Source: Isoetes taiwanensis
Lineage: Eukaryota; Streptophyta; Lycopodiopsida; Isoetales; Isoetaceae
Assembly: GCA_021234155.1 (NCBI GenBank)
Contig: JAJEKV010000008.1
Location: 14,135,410 to 14,199,409 of the forward strand
Length of the DNA: 64,000 nt
Reading direction: 5' to 3'
Made by a program: the position numbers and the translations under genes. This document shows, in pieces, positions 21,146 through 32,870 of this stretch. Numbering within the stretch: position 1 is the first letter of the stretch; the number at the start of each line of letters is the position of its first letter. The notes beneath the pieces are model-generated. The model searched no databases. It saw nothing but the letters and a program-made list of their open reading frames with translations, and was not told the DNA's origin.

Positions 21146-22135
21146 GCTGGAAAACCAGTTTGTTCCTTTTTTTAGCATGATGCTGCCATGATTTGGGAGC
21201 ATAGAAGAGCAAATAGCATTTCACATTAATGGCTGATAACTTGTTGAAACATGTGCATGGACCAAGTCAACTCAAGAGCTCGAGCTGAAGAACCAAGCAA
21301 GGACTTTCATTTGAAGCATCACAAGAAAGGCTTTAAGGTGAAAAAGTCAAATTCACACAAGAAGTGAGGCAAGGTCAACTCAAGGAAGTTTCATGGCAAT
21401 ATCAAGACAAGAAGACCCCTTTGAGAAGTAAGATGTTCACTCAAGTTCAAATTCTTGGGCATGAATTATGTGTAGAGCACCCTTTGCCTCCATTTCCCTC
21501 ACCTCACTTGCCTCCACCCCTATGCATACCCCAATATGGTTCAAACTCTTTCCCTAGTCTAAAACCTTCTCACACACCCTTGAAATACCCTCCATTCACT
21601 TGAGACACGAAAAATCCGTACAAAATTGACCTACCATTGGTCAAGGTGACACATTCTCTCTCTAAGTAAAAAAGAGAGAGAAAGAATCCACATTTTCAAT
21701 ATTAAGTTGCATGTGCAAAGAATAAGCTCAAACATGGTCTAAACCATTGTCGAAATTTGCATTTGATGGACTTGCCATGCCATGTCATCATCCACCTCAC
21801 CAAAGTTGTCCACCTCACCACATTTCACTTTTTTCATCTCACGAAGTTTTTTTACTACGGGAAAAGTTTTGCCAAGTCATCACATGCCACGTCACCCTAT
21901 GCCACATCACCCTTGGATTGCCTACATACACCCCATACTCACCACATGTCTAAACTCCAAGTTCATGCCATTCGAAAAGAAAAAATATGTGCAATTAGAT
22001 CTTTTCCTAAGAAATTCTCCCATAGGGTGGGGCATCAAAAAGATTCCATGCAGCACAAAAAGATTCCCAAATAGATCATTTTTCTTATGCACCCCTTGGC
22101 CTTAGCATCATTTCACCCAATTACAGTGCGTCACG
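21146..22135. other. No gene recognised
   Basis: Right flank of the gypsy LTR. It is CA/CT-rich, with repeated CACCTCACC and CCACGTCACCC-like words near 21790-21920. The open frames are low-complexity and no domain is visible. No primer-binding site follows the LTR, which supports calling it a 3' LTR. Confidence 0.5.
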
Positions 22136-22189
22136 TTACCCAAGTATTATTTTTCGTCGGAAGCCTGTGGGATATTGTTCTTCATTGAA

Positions 22190-22475
22190 AACTCTCTGAC
22201 CTAAAAGGATCAGGCCAAGATCCGATCTCTCTAATGGATCCGGACTGTCAATCATGAACTTTAACATCCTTTCTGTATCCTTGTGCCTCAAGAAACACCA
22301 TAGCACGCATGAGCCAAAGCCAAACAAACTCAAATGCCAAGAATGTGCCGGAAATGAGAAAATAAAAAGAGGAAATAATTTTGAAACAAGGACGGCTTCT
22401 GTGCGAAAGATTCGACCTCTGTGACTGTATTTGGAGCGGATTTGCGGAATATTAGCGGAGAATGACCTGCCTTGC
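22190..22475 (-). other. Exon-like open stretch with a membrane segment
   Basis: On the minus strand an open stretch begins after a TGCAAG boundary (22475) and ends in TTTTAG|GTCAGA (22190). It encodes one strongly hydrophobic segment (LFPLFIFSF and on to LFGFGSCVLWCFL) and an acidic C-terminal piece (DSPDPLERSDLGLILL). It could be an internal exon of a membrane protein or a chance frame. No family is recognised. Confidence 0.25.
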
Positions 22476-22509
22476 ATGAAATACCCATTTATTTGATGCA
22501 AATTACTTG

Positions 22510-23283
22510 AATGTGTACCTTCATCTGATTATTTTCGATCCTGTGCCCAAGACTCTGAGCTTGGGAATTTATGTTCCTATTCTGTGATGTTTCAATGAAA
22601 GAAAATTCGAACTTGGTAAGCATTGTTTTCATTTGATGACCTAAAGTATAACATTGGAGCAAATTGATGATCTCAATTCAATTAACGAGCCTAGGAGTAG
22701 GTGATTGTCTTAGAAACCAAATATTAGCAAAAAGGAAACACATCTTGATATTGTGTCTACTGTAAAAATATTTCAGTCATTCATCTTAGAGTTTAAGTTG
22801 CTATTTTTTACCAAAAATCTTCATAAAAAAGGGGAAGGGCTAGATCTCAAAAAAAGAACTCTATGCACCTAGTCTGCAGAGTCATAAGAAACCATTCCAA
22901 CTGACAAAACCTGAAAAGGCACTCTGTTCACATAGTTGCAAAAAGAAGCTCTCGGGTTGGGATATTGACCAAAAATTGACCTGGTCATTTTGATCAATTG
23001 CACATAGTTGCCCTAAGGATTTCTTAGCAGACTTTCATAGGCAGATCAAGCACTCTATCTAGTGTCCAACAAAGTTGATCCTATGAAAAAAAAGCCCAAG
23101 AAACTACATATGAGAGATGTTTTGCTGTGACAGACTTTTTTCTGTTGAGGGAAACTGACCTACCTTGGTTGTTTGAGTAGTTCTTCTGCAGTATTCTCTC
23201 ACAGAGTGGTTGCCTATAGCAACCTGGACGTTCTACATCATTGAGGTTGAGGGATTGCCAGGAATATCCTCAACACCCCGGTT
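22510..23283. other. No gene recognised
   Basis: AT-rich intergenic sequence without supported features. Confidence 0.5.
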
Positions 23284-23600
23284 GAATGCAATAAATAGAC
23301 TTTAACTACATAAATAGAAAGAACAAAAATTGAATCCATGTTTTTACCTTATGTTTTGGTGCCCATGGGATAAATCATTTTTTTAGTTCCAACTCTATAA
23401 AGTTGGGACTTACTGTAAGCAGACCCTGCTTTATCTGATAGCAAATAGATATTCCTTCCTTATCTGATAGCAAATAGACATTTTAAATATTACCATCATT
23501 GAATGCAATAACTAGACTTTAACTAAATCAATAGAAAAACACATGTGAATTGAACACCGATTCTTGCCTTGTGTTTTAGTGCCTATGAGTGAGACGCATT
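23284..23600. repeat. Partial tandem duplication, 217-bp period
   Basis: The block beginning GAATGCAATAA.TAGACTTTAACTA occurs at 23284 and again at 23501, about 100 bp long each and diverged. Between them TTATCTGATAGCAAATAGA is itself duplicated (about 23430 and 23460). Confidence 0.8.
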
Positions 23601-24016
23601 TTAACCGATTACACTAATGCGATGTAGTTTATGTGGTTTATGATGAGGTAGGCAAAGGGTACCGGCCGGTGGTCGAAAAAGAAAAGGGTGCATGAGGATT
23701 TTTCTTGGATAGAACATAAGGCTGTGTCTCGATTCTCGTTGGGGAATATTCTTCGCAGATTTGTGCCCAAGATTTAAGGGCAGTAAATGGATGTGATTCT
23801 GTTGCATAAAGGGTAGCGCCTGGCTTTACAGGCTCTGGCCTGCGCCAAATGAGTAGACGAAGAAAAGTACAGCAGAATTTGAGTAACGGTGGAAATAGGC
23901 TCAAGAGCATTCAAGGTTCTCCAATTACTTTTGTTTTTCTTTTGAATCTTCTTTCTTGAACAGTGAGCCGAGGCTCGACCGGCAGACAAAGCGGAATAAT
24001 GACCACCATGGTTCAA
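23601..24016 (-). other. Overlapping minus-strand frames, unknown
   Basis: Three overlapping open frames of 68-90 codons. The piece with KPGATLYATESHPFTALKSW looks protein-like, but no family can be named. This could be a decayed exon or retroelement. Confidence 0.2.
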
Positions 24017-24129
24017 GATCTTTGTCGATATGGCGGTATGATTTTTTTGCAGACTTATTCCACATGATTTTTATTAACTGCTAACACCTACAGGGTATCT
24101 TAAGAGCCTATTCAGATTCGTTTGTTGCC

Positions 24130-24230
24130 TCAGGCTTTCCATATAGGTTCTAATTGGATAATGTAATCCCAGGCTTCCCATACAGGTTAATCTATCTCAG
24201 GCTTCCCATAGAAGTTCTATTTCGATACTC
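24130..24230. repeat. Three-copy short repeat
   Basis: CAGGCTTYCCATANAGGTT-like units at about 24131, 24170 and 24198. Confidence 0.7.
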
Positions 24231-26223
24231 TATCATCAAATTTTGTTGAGTGCGGCCTTTTGGGCAGATTGCCTCTCGAGTAGCGATGCAAGTGGGCTAA
24301 GGTCTAAGCAGCCATGAACAAATGAAGCACAAAACAGATACAACAATTCGACACGAAAGAAATAGGATGCATACCTTATACCAAGAGGAATATGGAGCGG
24401 CATACACTTGAAATGTAATGAGGAACCTCGGCCATCTATCTCTATTTATATCCAGAGGAATCCAAATAAAAGCTTACACGTAGACTTTTTTTTAACAGAA
24501 TCTTTGATAAATCTGAACTGGATCCTCCACCACTACCAGATACAGTTATATTGCCACGAAGCAGAGCTTTCAAATCCTATACATTTGCATGCAAATCTGC
24601 CTACTATTCTGTAACCGATTCAATCACGAAGCTATTAATTATCGGTTTCAAGGCTCTGCCATCATCTTCAGATATGGATTTTCAAGCTTTAAGCACCCCA
24701 TCGGGGTGGAAATCATGGAAACCGATGATTGGATAGAGGATTCCGAAGGTTTGAACAGTTGTACGACGCCGGAGCTAGCTCGACCATTACAGATCCATCA
24801 CACTTGACAGCTGTATCTGTACATTTCACATCATAGAGCTTGCTGGCCGCATCCAATAGATCACGGATCTAAATCTGTTTTTGATTTTTATTTGAACCAC
24901 AATTTTTTAAGGACACTTGTTGAAAATTTGGCCTAAATGTGTTACAAACAGATAAGCTTGCATGTCAACAAATCAAATAGGAATCTGTACAGTATATTCT
25001 AAAAGAATCTTGCCTATCACAATCATATAGTTTAGAAAAGAAAAAACAAAGAGAGAGAGAGGGGGGGAGAGATGTTAATTTGGATATTTGTTAATTTTGT
25101 AACGCCGTGGTTTATGATACAACTATAGTGGATGTTGATACTTTGGTAATAATAGTGCAAGCCGATTGCTCTTGAACTTAAGTTTGGTGCTTGGGGCTTT
25201 TGTAGCACACACCGCATCCTTCCCTGCTAACACGCTAGGCATGTTATCACCAGAGTGGTCCCGGGGACCATTCCTGGTCCATGGACCAGAATTGGTCCAG
25301 TTGACCCACTGCCACTTAAATCCATATATCTGAGAATAGAAGTTTCAATTTCACGATATATCGCCATCATATCAATCTTTACTTGATTCTTAATGACCTT
25401 CGAGAATTTCAAAACTAATGAACTCACCTATATGTTGTAGTGATTGTTCAAATATTAGAGAATTTGACAGTTTCTGCAACAGTCCAGGACTGCATTCTTG
25501 GGTTTTCCTAGCATAAACAGGCCTAAATGTTGCTAAAATTGGAAGTATTTATCTATTTATGATAGAACACATTGATTTGTATGTTTTCAGCTTTGGTTGC
25601 TATAATCTAACGTCCGTGGAAGCCGACAAACCCTATTTTGTTCAAAAATGCTGCTGCGGTTTAGGAATTATTTCTCTCTTATTATTAGAAGTTTTGGCTT
25701 AATTCTTGTGGCCATGGGTTCTTAACTATATGAAGTACAATTTTATGCTTTTTTGGAATGTTCATAAGTTATATCAACTTCAAAATTTAATAGAGAAATT
25801 TCCTATACAGAATTTAGGACAAAATTATATGTTGAAATGCTCCAAAATCACCAGTTGTAAGTATCATGAGGGTAATGAATAATGCATTATTCTTATATCT
25901 ACATAGAAAATTACTCTATCAACTTGCATATAGTGTAATTAGGGTTTAACCATGCAACTAACTAGATTTAAAGATGATGTACAGCCATAGGATTAACACA
26001 TTAGAGGTTAAAAATTTGAGCTAATTCCAAAATTATAGGCTGAAAACTCATCATTTACTAGCTAATGATGTTTATGATGAATGAAAGTGAAGATCGTGAA
26101 GTTTAAGTATAAGAATAAAAAATTAAACCATATGACCTTTGATGCGTCTTTCTCAGCTTTGTAGAGAACATACTACATTTCTCCAACTAAGCCTTCCAAA
26201 TGGTTCAAAATATGACAAGGGAT
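24231..26223. other. Intergenic, no gene recognised
   Basis: AT-rich. Short plus-strand frames at 24400-24800 lack domains. At 25250-25310 there is a cluster of nested GGACCA/TGGTCC palindromes, also seen in the repeats at 27.4-28.2 kb and at 30.0 kb. A GA-rich run lies near 25040-25070. Confidence 0.45.
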
Positions 26224-26875
26224 TGTAACATTCCTAACCAACATGCCCTTAGTTAAGTTGGGATTTAGTTAAATTTTAACTATAGACGTTTATGAGTAGT
26301 CGCTTATACCCATTTATGGCGGTGTCTCGGGGACCCCTTACACCAAGATCTAGTTAAAGTGACCTCCCATGGGTCTGTTACAATCTCTCCCACTAGAACT
26401 ATGCTCGTCCTCGAGCATCCAAGGCTATACCATGTCTATGTCATACCATGTCACAATGATTACCAAGTCTTTGTAAATTACCTATGCGTTATGGTTCTTC
26501 CAACAACACCAAGATCTACTATGAAAGGGGTCTCCCATTTCTAACAAATTAATCTCTCCACTAGAACTATGCTCGCCCCTCGAGCATCCAAGGCTATACC
26601 ATGTCTATGTCATACCATGTCACAATGATTACCAAGTCTTTGCAAATTACCTATGCATATAGGCACCCATGAAGACTCGAAATATAGGCACCCATGAAGA
26701 CTCTTAATTTGAGACTTCTAACGATACCAAATGTAAAATTTTCCTAACCGACATTAGTTTAACCAACCGGGCAAAAATCGTCTAGACATTTATGAGTAGT
26801 CGCTTCTACCCATTTATGCTCGGTGTCTAATGGGCGCAACACCAAGATCTACCCGGCGGTTTCCCATGGGTCAAA
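26224..26875 (-). mobile_element. TRIM-like short LTR element remnant
   Basis: 26224-26382 begins TGTAACA and ends TGTTACA and is related to about 26730-26875 (shared TTTATGAGTAGTCGCTT and CACCAAGATCTA). In minus-strand sense a purine-rich tract (TAGTGGGAGAGA) lies just before the 26382 end. Near the inner end of the other LTR a partial TTTGGTATC primer-site-like sequence occurs. The inner part has no coding capacity and a 168-bp partial duplication. This fits a non-autonomous LTR element of about 650 bp; the right LTR is degraded. Confidence 0.6.
26385..26672. repeat. 168-bp-period partial duplication
   Basis: The block from CTAGAACTATGCTCG to CAAATTACCTATGC is present at 26393 and again at 26561 and is nearly identical over about 105 bp. 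It also contains the GTCCTCGAGCATCC stretch typical of sequence next to a Ty3/gypsy purine tract in plants. Confidence 0.85.
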
Positions 26876-27399
26876 TTATTCTGGGGACATATATATAGGT
26901 CCTTTATGTAGGTTGTGTGGTTTTCTTGCAAAAAAATACGGAGAAACATGGTTATTTTTTACTAGTATAGAACTGATATATCCATTGCTGCTACAAAACA
27001 TTGAAGTTTTAGTAGGATAATGTTACAAGTAGGTCATCTTTCATGTACACTATATTTTTCATGAATGTGGGCCTTCCTTTGCAATATAACTCTCTATTTT
27101 CATATTGAAATAACATACTATTTGAAAGATACGAATATAGTTAAGCATGAACCATCTATGGTCCATAACTAGAGCAATCGTATAGAGCATATATCTCTCA
27201 CTAGCCCTATCCATTTTGTCCCCATAATGATACCATGGTTTCTTACCTTTAATAACATAATTTTTGAAAGGTGTGAGTGGAAGTCCATGTAGATTCAATT
27301 GGCGAATAAGTACCCCATAAATTCGCAGTTGTTTGTGCTTAAACATTGCCCTCAAATTATGCAAGCACCTCTAACCAATTAATTTTACCCCATAGAGAA

Positions 27400-28250
27400 C
27401 TGTACGCATAAACTATATTCTAAAGTTGAGATCAAAATTGATTAAGATGTTGCCTCTATTGATTTTTAAACTTCCAGTCCTGTGGACCAATAATGGTCTG
27501 CAAGTGGAACTGCACATAGCAGTCTAACTTGACTTTTTATAGTCATAAACTTCCATACTTTTCTTTGAATTTTTTTGCATTGATCTCATGTCATGGGAAA
27601 TTTTGAGAATATGTTTTTTCAAAGTCACGTCTCGAGGCATAAATCTAGAATAAACATAGAAGACATTTATAAATTTGATGCTATAAAGCTTAATCCAAAT
27701 TTCAAGGTTATGATCAACAAATATTTTCATTACTAAAGTAAATCAGAAGCTATTCATATCCCAAAATTCAACTTCAGATCAATTAACATAAGGAAGTTAT
27801 TGATTTTAAATGGACCTATGGACCAATAATGGGCTCAGGTACAGAAACCTTTCTTGATTTCTTGTGACCATGTCTTTTGCGTTTTTAATGAGCTTGTTTT
27901 TGCATTGATTTCATATCATTTTGAACTTTCATAGTATGATTTTTTGGAGGACATCATAGAGTAAATTTTGCTCTCTGTGGGGAAATATTAATCATTATTA
28001 CAAGTTACCTAAAATTGAGATCAAAAGTGAAAGTCCAAACGTCAAATTCAAGGCCAGTCAACATTTTTATGGTATGGAGAAACTTGTCAATTGCTTATAT
28101 GTCAAATATTAGCTCAAAATGCATTTTCTTATAAAAGTTATTGTATTTAAACTACAACTGCCTTCTGGGAACCATAATTGGTTCTGAGGAGGCAGAAAGC
28201 AGTTTTTTTCCCTATCTCGTGTAGAAAATTATCATGGTAATAAAAAAATT
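27400..28250. repeat. Diverged ~340-bp tandem repeats
   Basis: Three successive stretches share the order: TTGATTTT-AAA, GGACCAATAATGG (or GGAACCATAATTGG), then about 90 bp later TTTTGCATTGAT.TCAT.TCAT. Starts are near 27460, 27800 and 28135. Divergence is high. They were recognised by eye, not by alignment. Confidence 0.5.
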
Positions 28251-28349
28251 TGAAAAAATCATTTTGTCGAGACAGTTTTACATTATGTAAATTTTGTACT
28301 TGACCCCGAGTTTGATAAAGTATAATTTACAATTTACAAGAATGGAGGT

Positions 28350-28417
28350 GTATATATTTTTAGGTAATTTTTTAGTGGACCATGTATATATTTTTAGGTA
28401 TTTTTCTAGTGGACCAT
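28350..28417. repeat. 34-bp tandem duplication
   Basis: GTATATATTTTTAGGTA...TTTTAGTGGACCAT occurs twice in a row (28350-28383 and 28384-28417). Confidence 0.85.
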
Positions 28418-28439
28418 GACTGCCATATATGAACTCTTA

Positions 28440-28605
28440 GGATAAGATAAGATAAGATGAATTTTTACGTCCACGGGAACCCAACGGGTTATGGGACGGC
28501 ACATGCAAGGGCAACAACCCATCTAAAACCTGGGGACTAGGCCCCATCACCAAACACAATAACCAAATATCAAAAGGCTACCAAGAATAAGATAAGACAA
28601 TGCTA
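28440..28605 (-). mobile_element. 3' tail of a LINE or SINE
   Basis: On the minus strand it ends CCGTGGACGTAAAAATTCAT followed by (CTTAT)n. The same terminal words close the element at 54.7-54.85 kb (CCGTGGACGCTAAAAATT, then a TTCTA tail). It is a 5'-truncated copy of the same family with a different pentamer tail. ATAAGATAAGA occurs on both sides and may be a target duplication. Confidence 0.55.
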
Positions 28606-30393
28606 ATGCTAGTGGTAAATTTATGCTTCTAAAATTATCTAGACATAGCCAATCCAAGGATTGGAAGGCCATTGATCTAGAATAACTCTGCGCCTCCCCC
28701 GTACACTTGCCCATTTTACATTAGGGCTGCCCTCGCTTTGCAGAGCTCCTCCTTACGGTTTACACAATTGAAGAGGGAGAGGTCCTCCTATCTTTGAAAC
28801 TAGTCCCCCTCGAGATGGTTTCCATCTTCAAGAACATGTAAGCGGCTAAGAGTGTCTTGAAACCGAACCAAAAGATGGCGATGACGATCAGGTCTTGCCG
28901 CTCCACCCTAGTAGCGGAGACAACTCCACCAGCCTTCACATGCATGACATCGGTGAAAAAATGCAAAAAGACATCCATATCCCGAAAGGGCATCATCTTA
29001 CGCCTCGCAGCCCCCTATATAATACGCAAGTTCGGGCTCCTAGTAGCGAGAAGATACCGAGGCAGCCTGCTCTGTCTGCTAGCTTCGGCAACTGCGACTC
29101 ACGGGTTCCCTTTGGGATTGTGGAGATGTTTGTATGCGCCCACCTCAACATATTCCCTTTCCAATGTCCGTATTTACCTTCAACACAATGTTTCTTACGT
29201 GGGTCAGCAATTACGTATCTAGTGTAATCAGATCTTGAGGCATCACTTGTGCCCACATCTTGGGCTTTAGGTCTGGAACGGAAGGTATGTATTAAGCGGT
29301 AATAAGTGTGTCCATCTCTCAATAGACACGATCATACATGTGGCCGTCATTCCTCCCTCGAATGAATGAGTGGTGTGCTGGTCACAAAGTGTAGGCGCGA
29401 AACACCGAACTTGGTCCGTGTCTAGAGCACTTTGGAGATCCTCCCGATCTTGGAAGGTAAATATACCGAGGCACTTGTGCCGATATGAAGAGGTATTTGG
29501 GGACCAAAAAGAGAAGATGGCAAATCCATTATTACATTGGAATTAGCTTGCCCCCGACCATGGAGCTGTATGCTAGACCGAAAGCACTTGTGGGACGAGG
29601 GACCTCCTATGCAAACAATGATTCATGAGTAGGAGGCTTTTTCTTTTTCCCCCGCCATCCTTACACCAAATCTCTCCTTATTACTGGCCCTTTCTGTCAT
29701 GGTGAAGCTCTCTAAATGAAATCAAAGCGGCTATAGACAAAAGTTAAAGCGAAACAGAAGCCTTAATCTAAAAGGTCTGAAACACAATACCCAATACTAC
29801 AAACCCTACCAAAGCCGGCCGGAACAGGACTGTTTTGACACAAAAAAACGTAACCAAAGATGGGAATACCATACACCATCGAAAAGATCTTGGAGAGAGC
29901 TTTCCAACGCAATAAGCCTCACCTGAAACGGAGTCCTGGATCAAAAGTTATGCTAGGAAGTTCGAATAGATTTTGTACCATTGATTTTATAATTTTAAAG
30001 TGAACAACTGCAAATGGACCATTTCTGGTCATCACACCTTCAAATTTTTATCTCAAACCTTGCTTGTCTTTGTAGTGTGCATCCTTTGTGCTTGCTTGTC
30101 CTTGGAGTGTGCACCCTCTTTGCTATGTGATTTCTCGATCTTAAATATTATACCCAACTCTCTTGATGTCTTGTCAATGGTCATTTCATGAACTTTGTGA
30201 TAAGTCAGTTCAAGGAGACTTTGGACTTTTAAGTAATCTGCAACCTATACACAAAACCAACCACTATGAGGCAAGAATGAATTAGACAAGTAAAATTACA
30301 AAATGGTTTAGAAAAAGTGGAAAGGAAAAAACTGTGGAGATACATAATAATTAAAAGTAGAGCGGATGAAGCAAAACTGTGATACAGAAAACC
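28606..30393. other. Region with open frames but no recognised gene
   Basis: 28760-29700 is less AT-rich than its surroundings and has several overlapping open frames on both strands, up to 121 codons. A minus-strand frame ending at 28760 has a hydrophobic segment (IVIAIFWFGFKTLLAAYMFL). None matches a family that can be named. No LTR or TIR was found around it. 29700-30393 appears to be plain intergenic sequence. Confidence 0.35.
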
Positions 30394-30420
30394 CTAATTA
30401 ATACAGAAAACTGAACTAAC

Positions 30421-30768
30421 CACGAAAAGCTTGAAGAGGGTATCCTTTTCAATGTCAAGGTATTTCTGATCCCAATTATTCATCGCATCCGCACTTTCCT
30501 TAAGCTTAGCCGCATCAACGTGGTATTTACTGTACTCCAATACCTTTGCAAGAATTTCAGTTGTAATTGCGAGCAAAGGGATTCTGTCAGCGCCCCCTCC
30601 ATGTTCGATCATATTTTTTATTAAGGGGGATTTAAAAGCTACGGCCTCTTCGAGCTCAAATATTTTTCCTTCCCAGCTTTGGATCTTGATCTTCCTCACA
30701 CAATGATCTTCCTCATCGCTACGATTATGCCTAAACCAGCCCAGTTTTGATGGCTTCGCGATTTTTTT
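30421..30768 (-). CDS. SKP1-like N-terminal (BTB/POZ-fold) exon, orphan
   Basis: The minus strand encodes KIKIQSWEGKIFELEEAVA, PLIKNMIE, RIPLLAITTEILAKVLEYSKYH, an AMNNWDQKYLDIEKDTLFKLF block and then a GTG|GTTAGT donor-like site. This is the SKP1 N-terminal domain that binds cullin in SCF ubiquitin ligases. Its exon ends where SKP1 would continue with AANYLNI. The second exon (F-box-binding helices) was not found downstream to about 28.7 kb. No in-frame ATG sits at the expected start: the frame runs upstream through a basic/acidic stretch to an A-run at the edge of a 101-bp foldback. Either the gene has a very long intron beyond recognition or this is a pseudogene fragment. Confidence 0.7.
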
Positions 30769-30769
30769 T

Positions 30770-30870
30770 TTGGCTGTAAGAACCAGAAACTATTGAGTCT
30801 GGGATTTGAACCCAGTGAATAAACAACGCTCAGTCTCAGTTCGGTCTCAGTTTGATCCGACTACAGCCAA
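30770..30870 (-). repeat. 101-bp foldback with a tRNA T-arm-like hairpin
   Basis: Bounded by TTGGCTGTA and its inverted copy TACAGCCAA. In minus-strand sense it contains CTGGG-TTCAAAT-CCCAG, which forms a five-pair stem and seven-base loop exactly like a tRNA T arm and matches a pol III B box. TGGCTGTAGTCGG near the start resembles an A box with one extra base. No cloverleaf acceptor stem fits, so it may be a tiny MITE or a tRNA-related SINE piece. Confidence 0.4.
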
Positions 30871-31574
30871 AACGTCACTACACAAAATAAACACAGCAGA
30901 CCAGTCTTAGTTCCGGTTGCTTTTAACAGGGCAAAATTCTTCCGGCATGCCCCAGTTTAAAGGGATGACAATTGAATTACGATTTTTGCAACGTTTCATG
31001 AGAGTCTGAAATATGGGAAGCTTGATACGAGTGAATGAATTTGCAGTGCTTGAAGATGTTAATTCAACACTTTAATACCAAAATCTCAGTAGCAGAAGGG
31101 TTTGTATTCAGTAGGATTGACGGAAGCACAGGTTTATCCACTCATCCGGATCCACTCCAGTTTTTAGAAGAATGTGAGCAAATTCTTAGATTCGGCAACT
31201 GAGAACAGATTTTCGGAACAGATTTTCTTAGATTCTGGCAACAGATGTCGATATTCAGAACCCCTGCCTCCTCCAAAAGCCATTCTTCACTAGTTATATT
31301 GTATCCAACTTTTTCCCCTTTTCGTTCCCCACAAGTCGCTAGCCTGCCCCATTGAATTTAGCGTCTTCGAATTAACCTCGACCCCTCCTTTTATGTGCTA
31401 GGGAACCGCCTACTTTGAGGGTTTCCGGCTGGAAACCCGCAGCGGCGCGCTGCCGGTTTTCAGCCGAAACCCCGAAAGTAAGCTGACTCCCAGCCGTAAA
31501 CCCATGCTCCCTGGAAATTCCGTGCACCCATTTTTTTTTTCTCTCTCCTCTGTGGCGATGGCGGAGCTCCGGAG
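30871..31574. other. No gene recognised
   Basis: Intergenic. Contains inverted GGTTTCCGGCTGGAAACC and GCGGCGCGCTGCC words near 31420-31460 that recur loosely near 34870. No supported coding. Confidence 0.45.
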
Positions 31575-31925
31575 GTCTACTCCGGCGATCTTCGCCTAGA
31601 TGTTGGCGCTGGCCTCCATTTTTGTAGCAGTGGCAAGCAGGGATGCCGGGGCGACCTTAGGCGTGTTTTCTTGGCGATCTTGGCGTAGGTGTTGGCCCTG
31701 GGCGCGATTTTTTGGCCGGTGGTAAGTAGGGGCCTTGAGCGGCGTTAGGTGTGTTTTCTTGGCGATCTTGGCGTAAATGTTGGCCCAGGAGCCATTTTAC
31801 CTTGATGTTAGCGAGGGATTACGGGAGTACATTGGCGAGTTTTCTTGGCGATCTTGGCCTAGTTGTTGGCGCTTGGCGCCATTTCTGCAGCAGTGGTAAG
31901 CTGGAAAGCGTATTTTTTTGTTGTT
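31575..31925. repeat. Tandem repeat, 86-90-bp period, four units
   Basis: Units begin at about 31581, 31671, 31759 and 31845 with TTGGCGATCTTGGCGTAG.TGTTGGC, followed by GCCATTTTTGCAGCAGTGGTAAG-like sequence. Diverged by substitutions and small indels. Confidence 0.85.
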
Positions 31926-31968
31926 TTTCATTTCTTTTTTTTTCTTTCTAATCTTTTGTTCTTGCTTT

Positions 31969-32040
31969 GGCCGATTTGGTTCTAGGTGAAGGATTTCGCC
32001 GATTTGGTTCTAGGTGAAGGATTTGGCCGATTTGGTCTTG
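31969..32040. repeat. 27-bp tandem repeat
   Basis: GCCGATTTGGTTCTAGGTG plus AAGGATTT, two full units and the start of a third. Confidence 0.85.
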
Positions 32041-32584
32041 CGTAAATGGGGAACCAAGGTTTCTTTTGGTCCTTTTAGTTTTTATCTTGCTAGGAGGGTT
32101 TTACGATTCGTGTTTAAGTAGCGTGGACCCTCGTTTTAGACTTTGTGGAGGGTGATCTATTGGATGATAATACTATGGAAGATGGCAGTTTGGTTCTTTG
32201 AGAATATTATACAAATCCACGGATCCTTTAGAGGTAGAGAATTTGTTAAGGGATATAGAGAAAAGAACCATGGTTTGGTGAATGTTTTGTAGATAAAGAA
32301 GGGACAAGGATACCAAAAGAGTATCTTTGGCATCGATGTTGAGATGCTTAGAGATGTTGATAAGGGAGGTAAGGACAAGTCTAAAGAAGCAAACAAACCG
32401 GGCAAGGGCTTAAGTTTGATGGATGGAAGCGATTTGCTCGGAAAAAGTCATGACTTGCCTTTTCCAATTGACTTGAGTATCCCTATTGAAGAATTACGAT
32501 GATCCCTTTTAATGAGATGCTTGTTCGATTCATGATACAAGTGAGGAAGAAGGATGGGAGCATGTTTCTGTTTGGCGGGTAACT

Positions 32585-32870
32585 TCAGATTTATTCTAGT
32601 TTAATTTTAGATTAATTTTAAATGTTATGGTTTAGTTAGGTTACAGGTTTTGTTTAGGTTACATGTTTTGTTGCAGGTTACAGGTTAGGTTACATTAGGT
32701 TACAGGTTACAGGTTAGGTTAGATTACTGAGATTCTGGGTTAGATTCTGAGGTTTTGTTTAGGTTAGTTTAGGTTTTGATTAGGTTGTTTAGGTTAGTTT
32801 AGGTTTTGTTTAGGTTTTGTTTATGTTGTTTTGTTTAGGTTTTGTTTTTTTATTATTTCATTTTCTTTTA
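32585..32870. repeat. Degenerate GTTTAGGTTA low-complexity tract
   Basis: Nearly 290 bp of irregular GGTTA, TTTAGGTT and TTTTGTTTAGG words. It resembles degenerate telomere-type repeats of plants (TTTAGGG) but lacks regular GGG units, so it is called low-complexity only. Confidence 0.75.

Noticed and set aside
30770-30870. A functional tRNA gene
   Set aside because: Only the T arm fits; no acceptor, D or anticodon stems of proper size could be drawn.
32585-32870. Interstitial telomere repeat
   Set aside because: The words are GTTTAGGTTA-like and irregular; there is no run of TTTAGGG.
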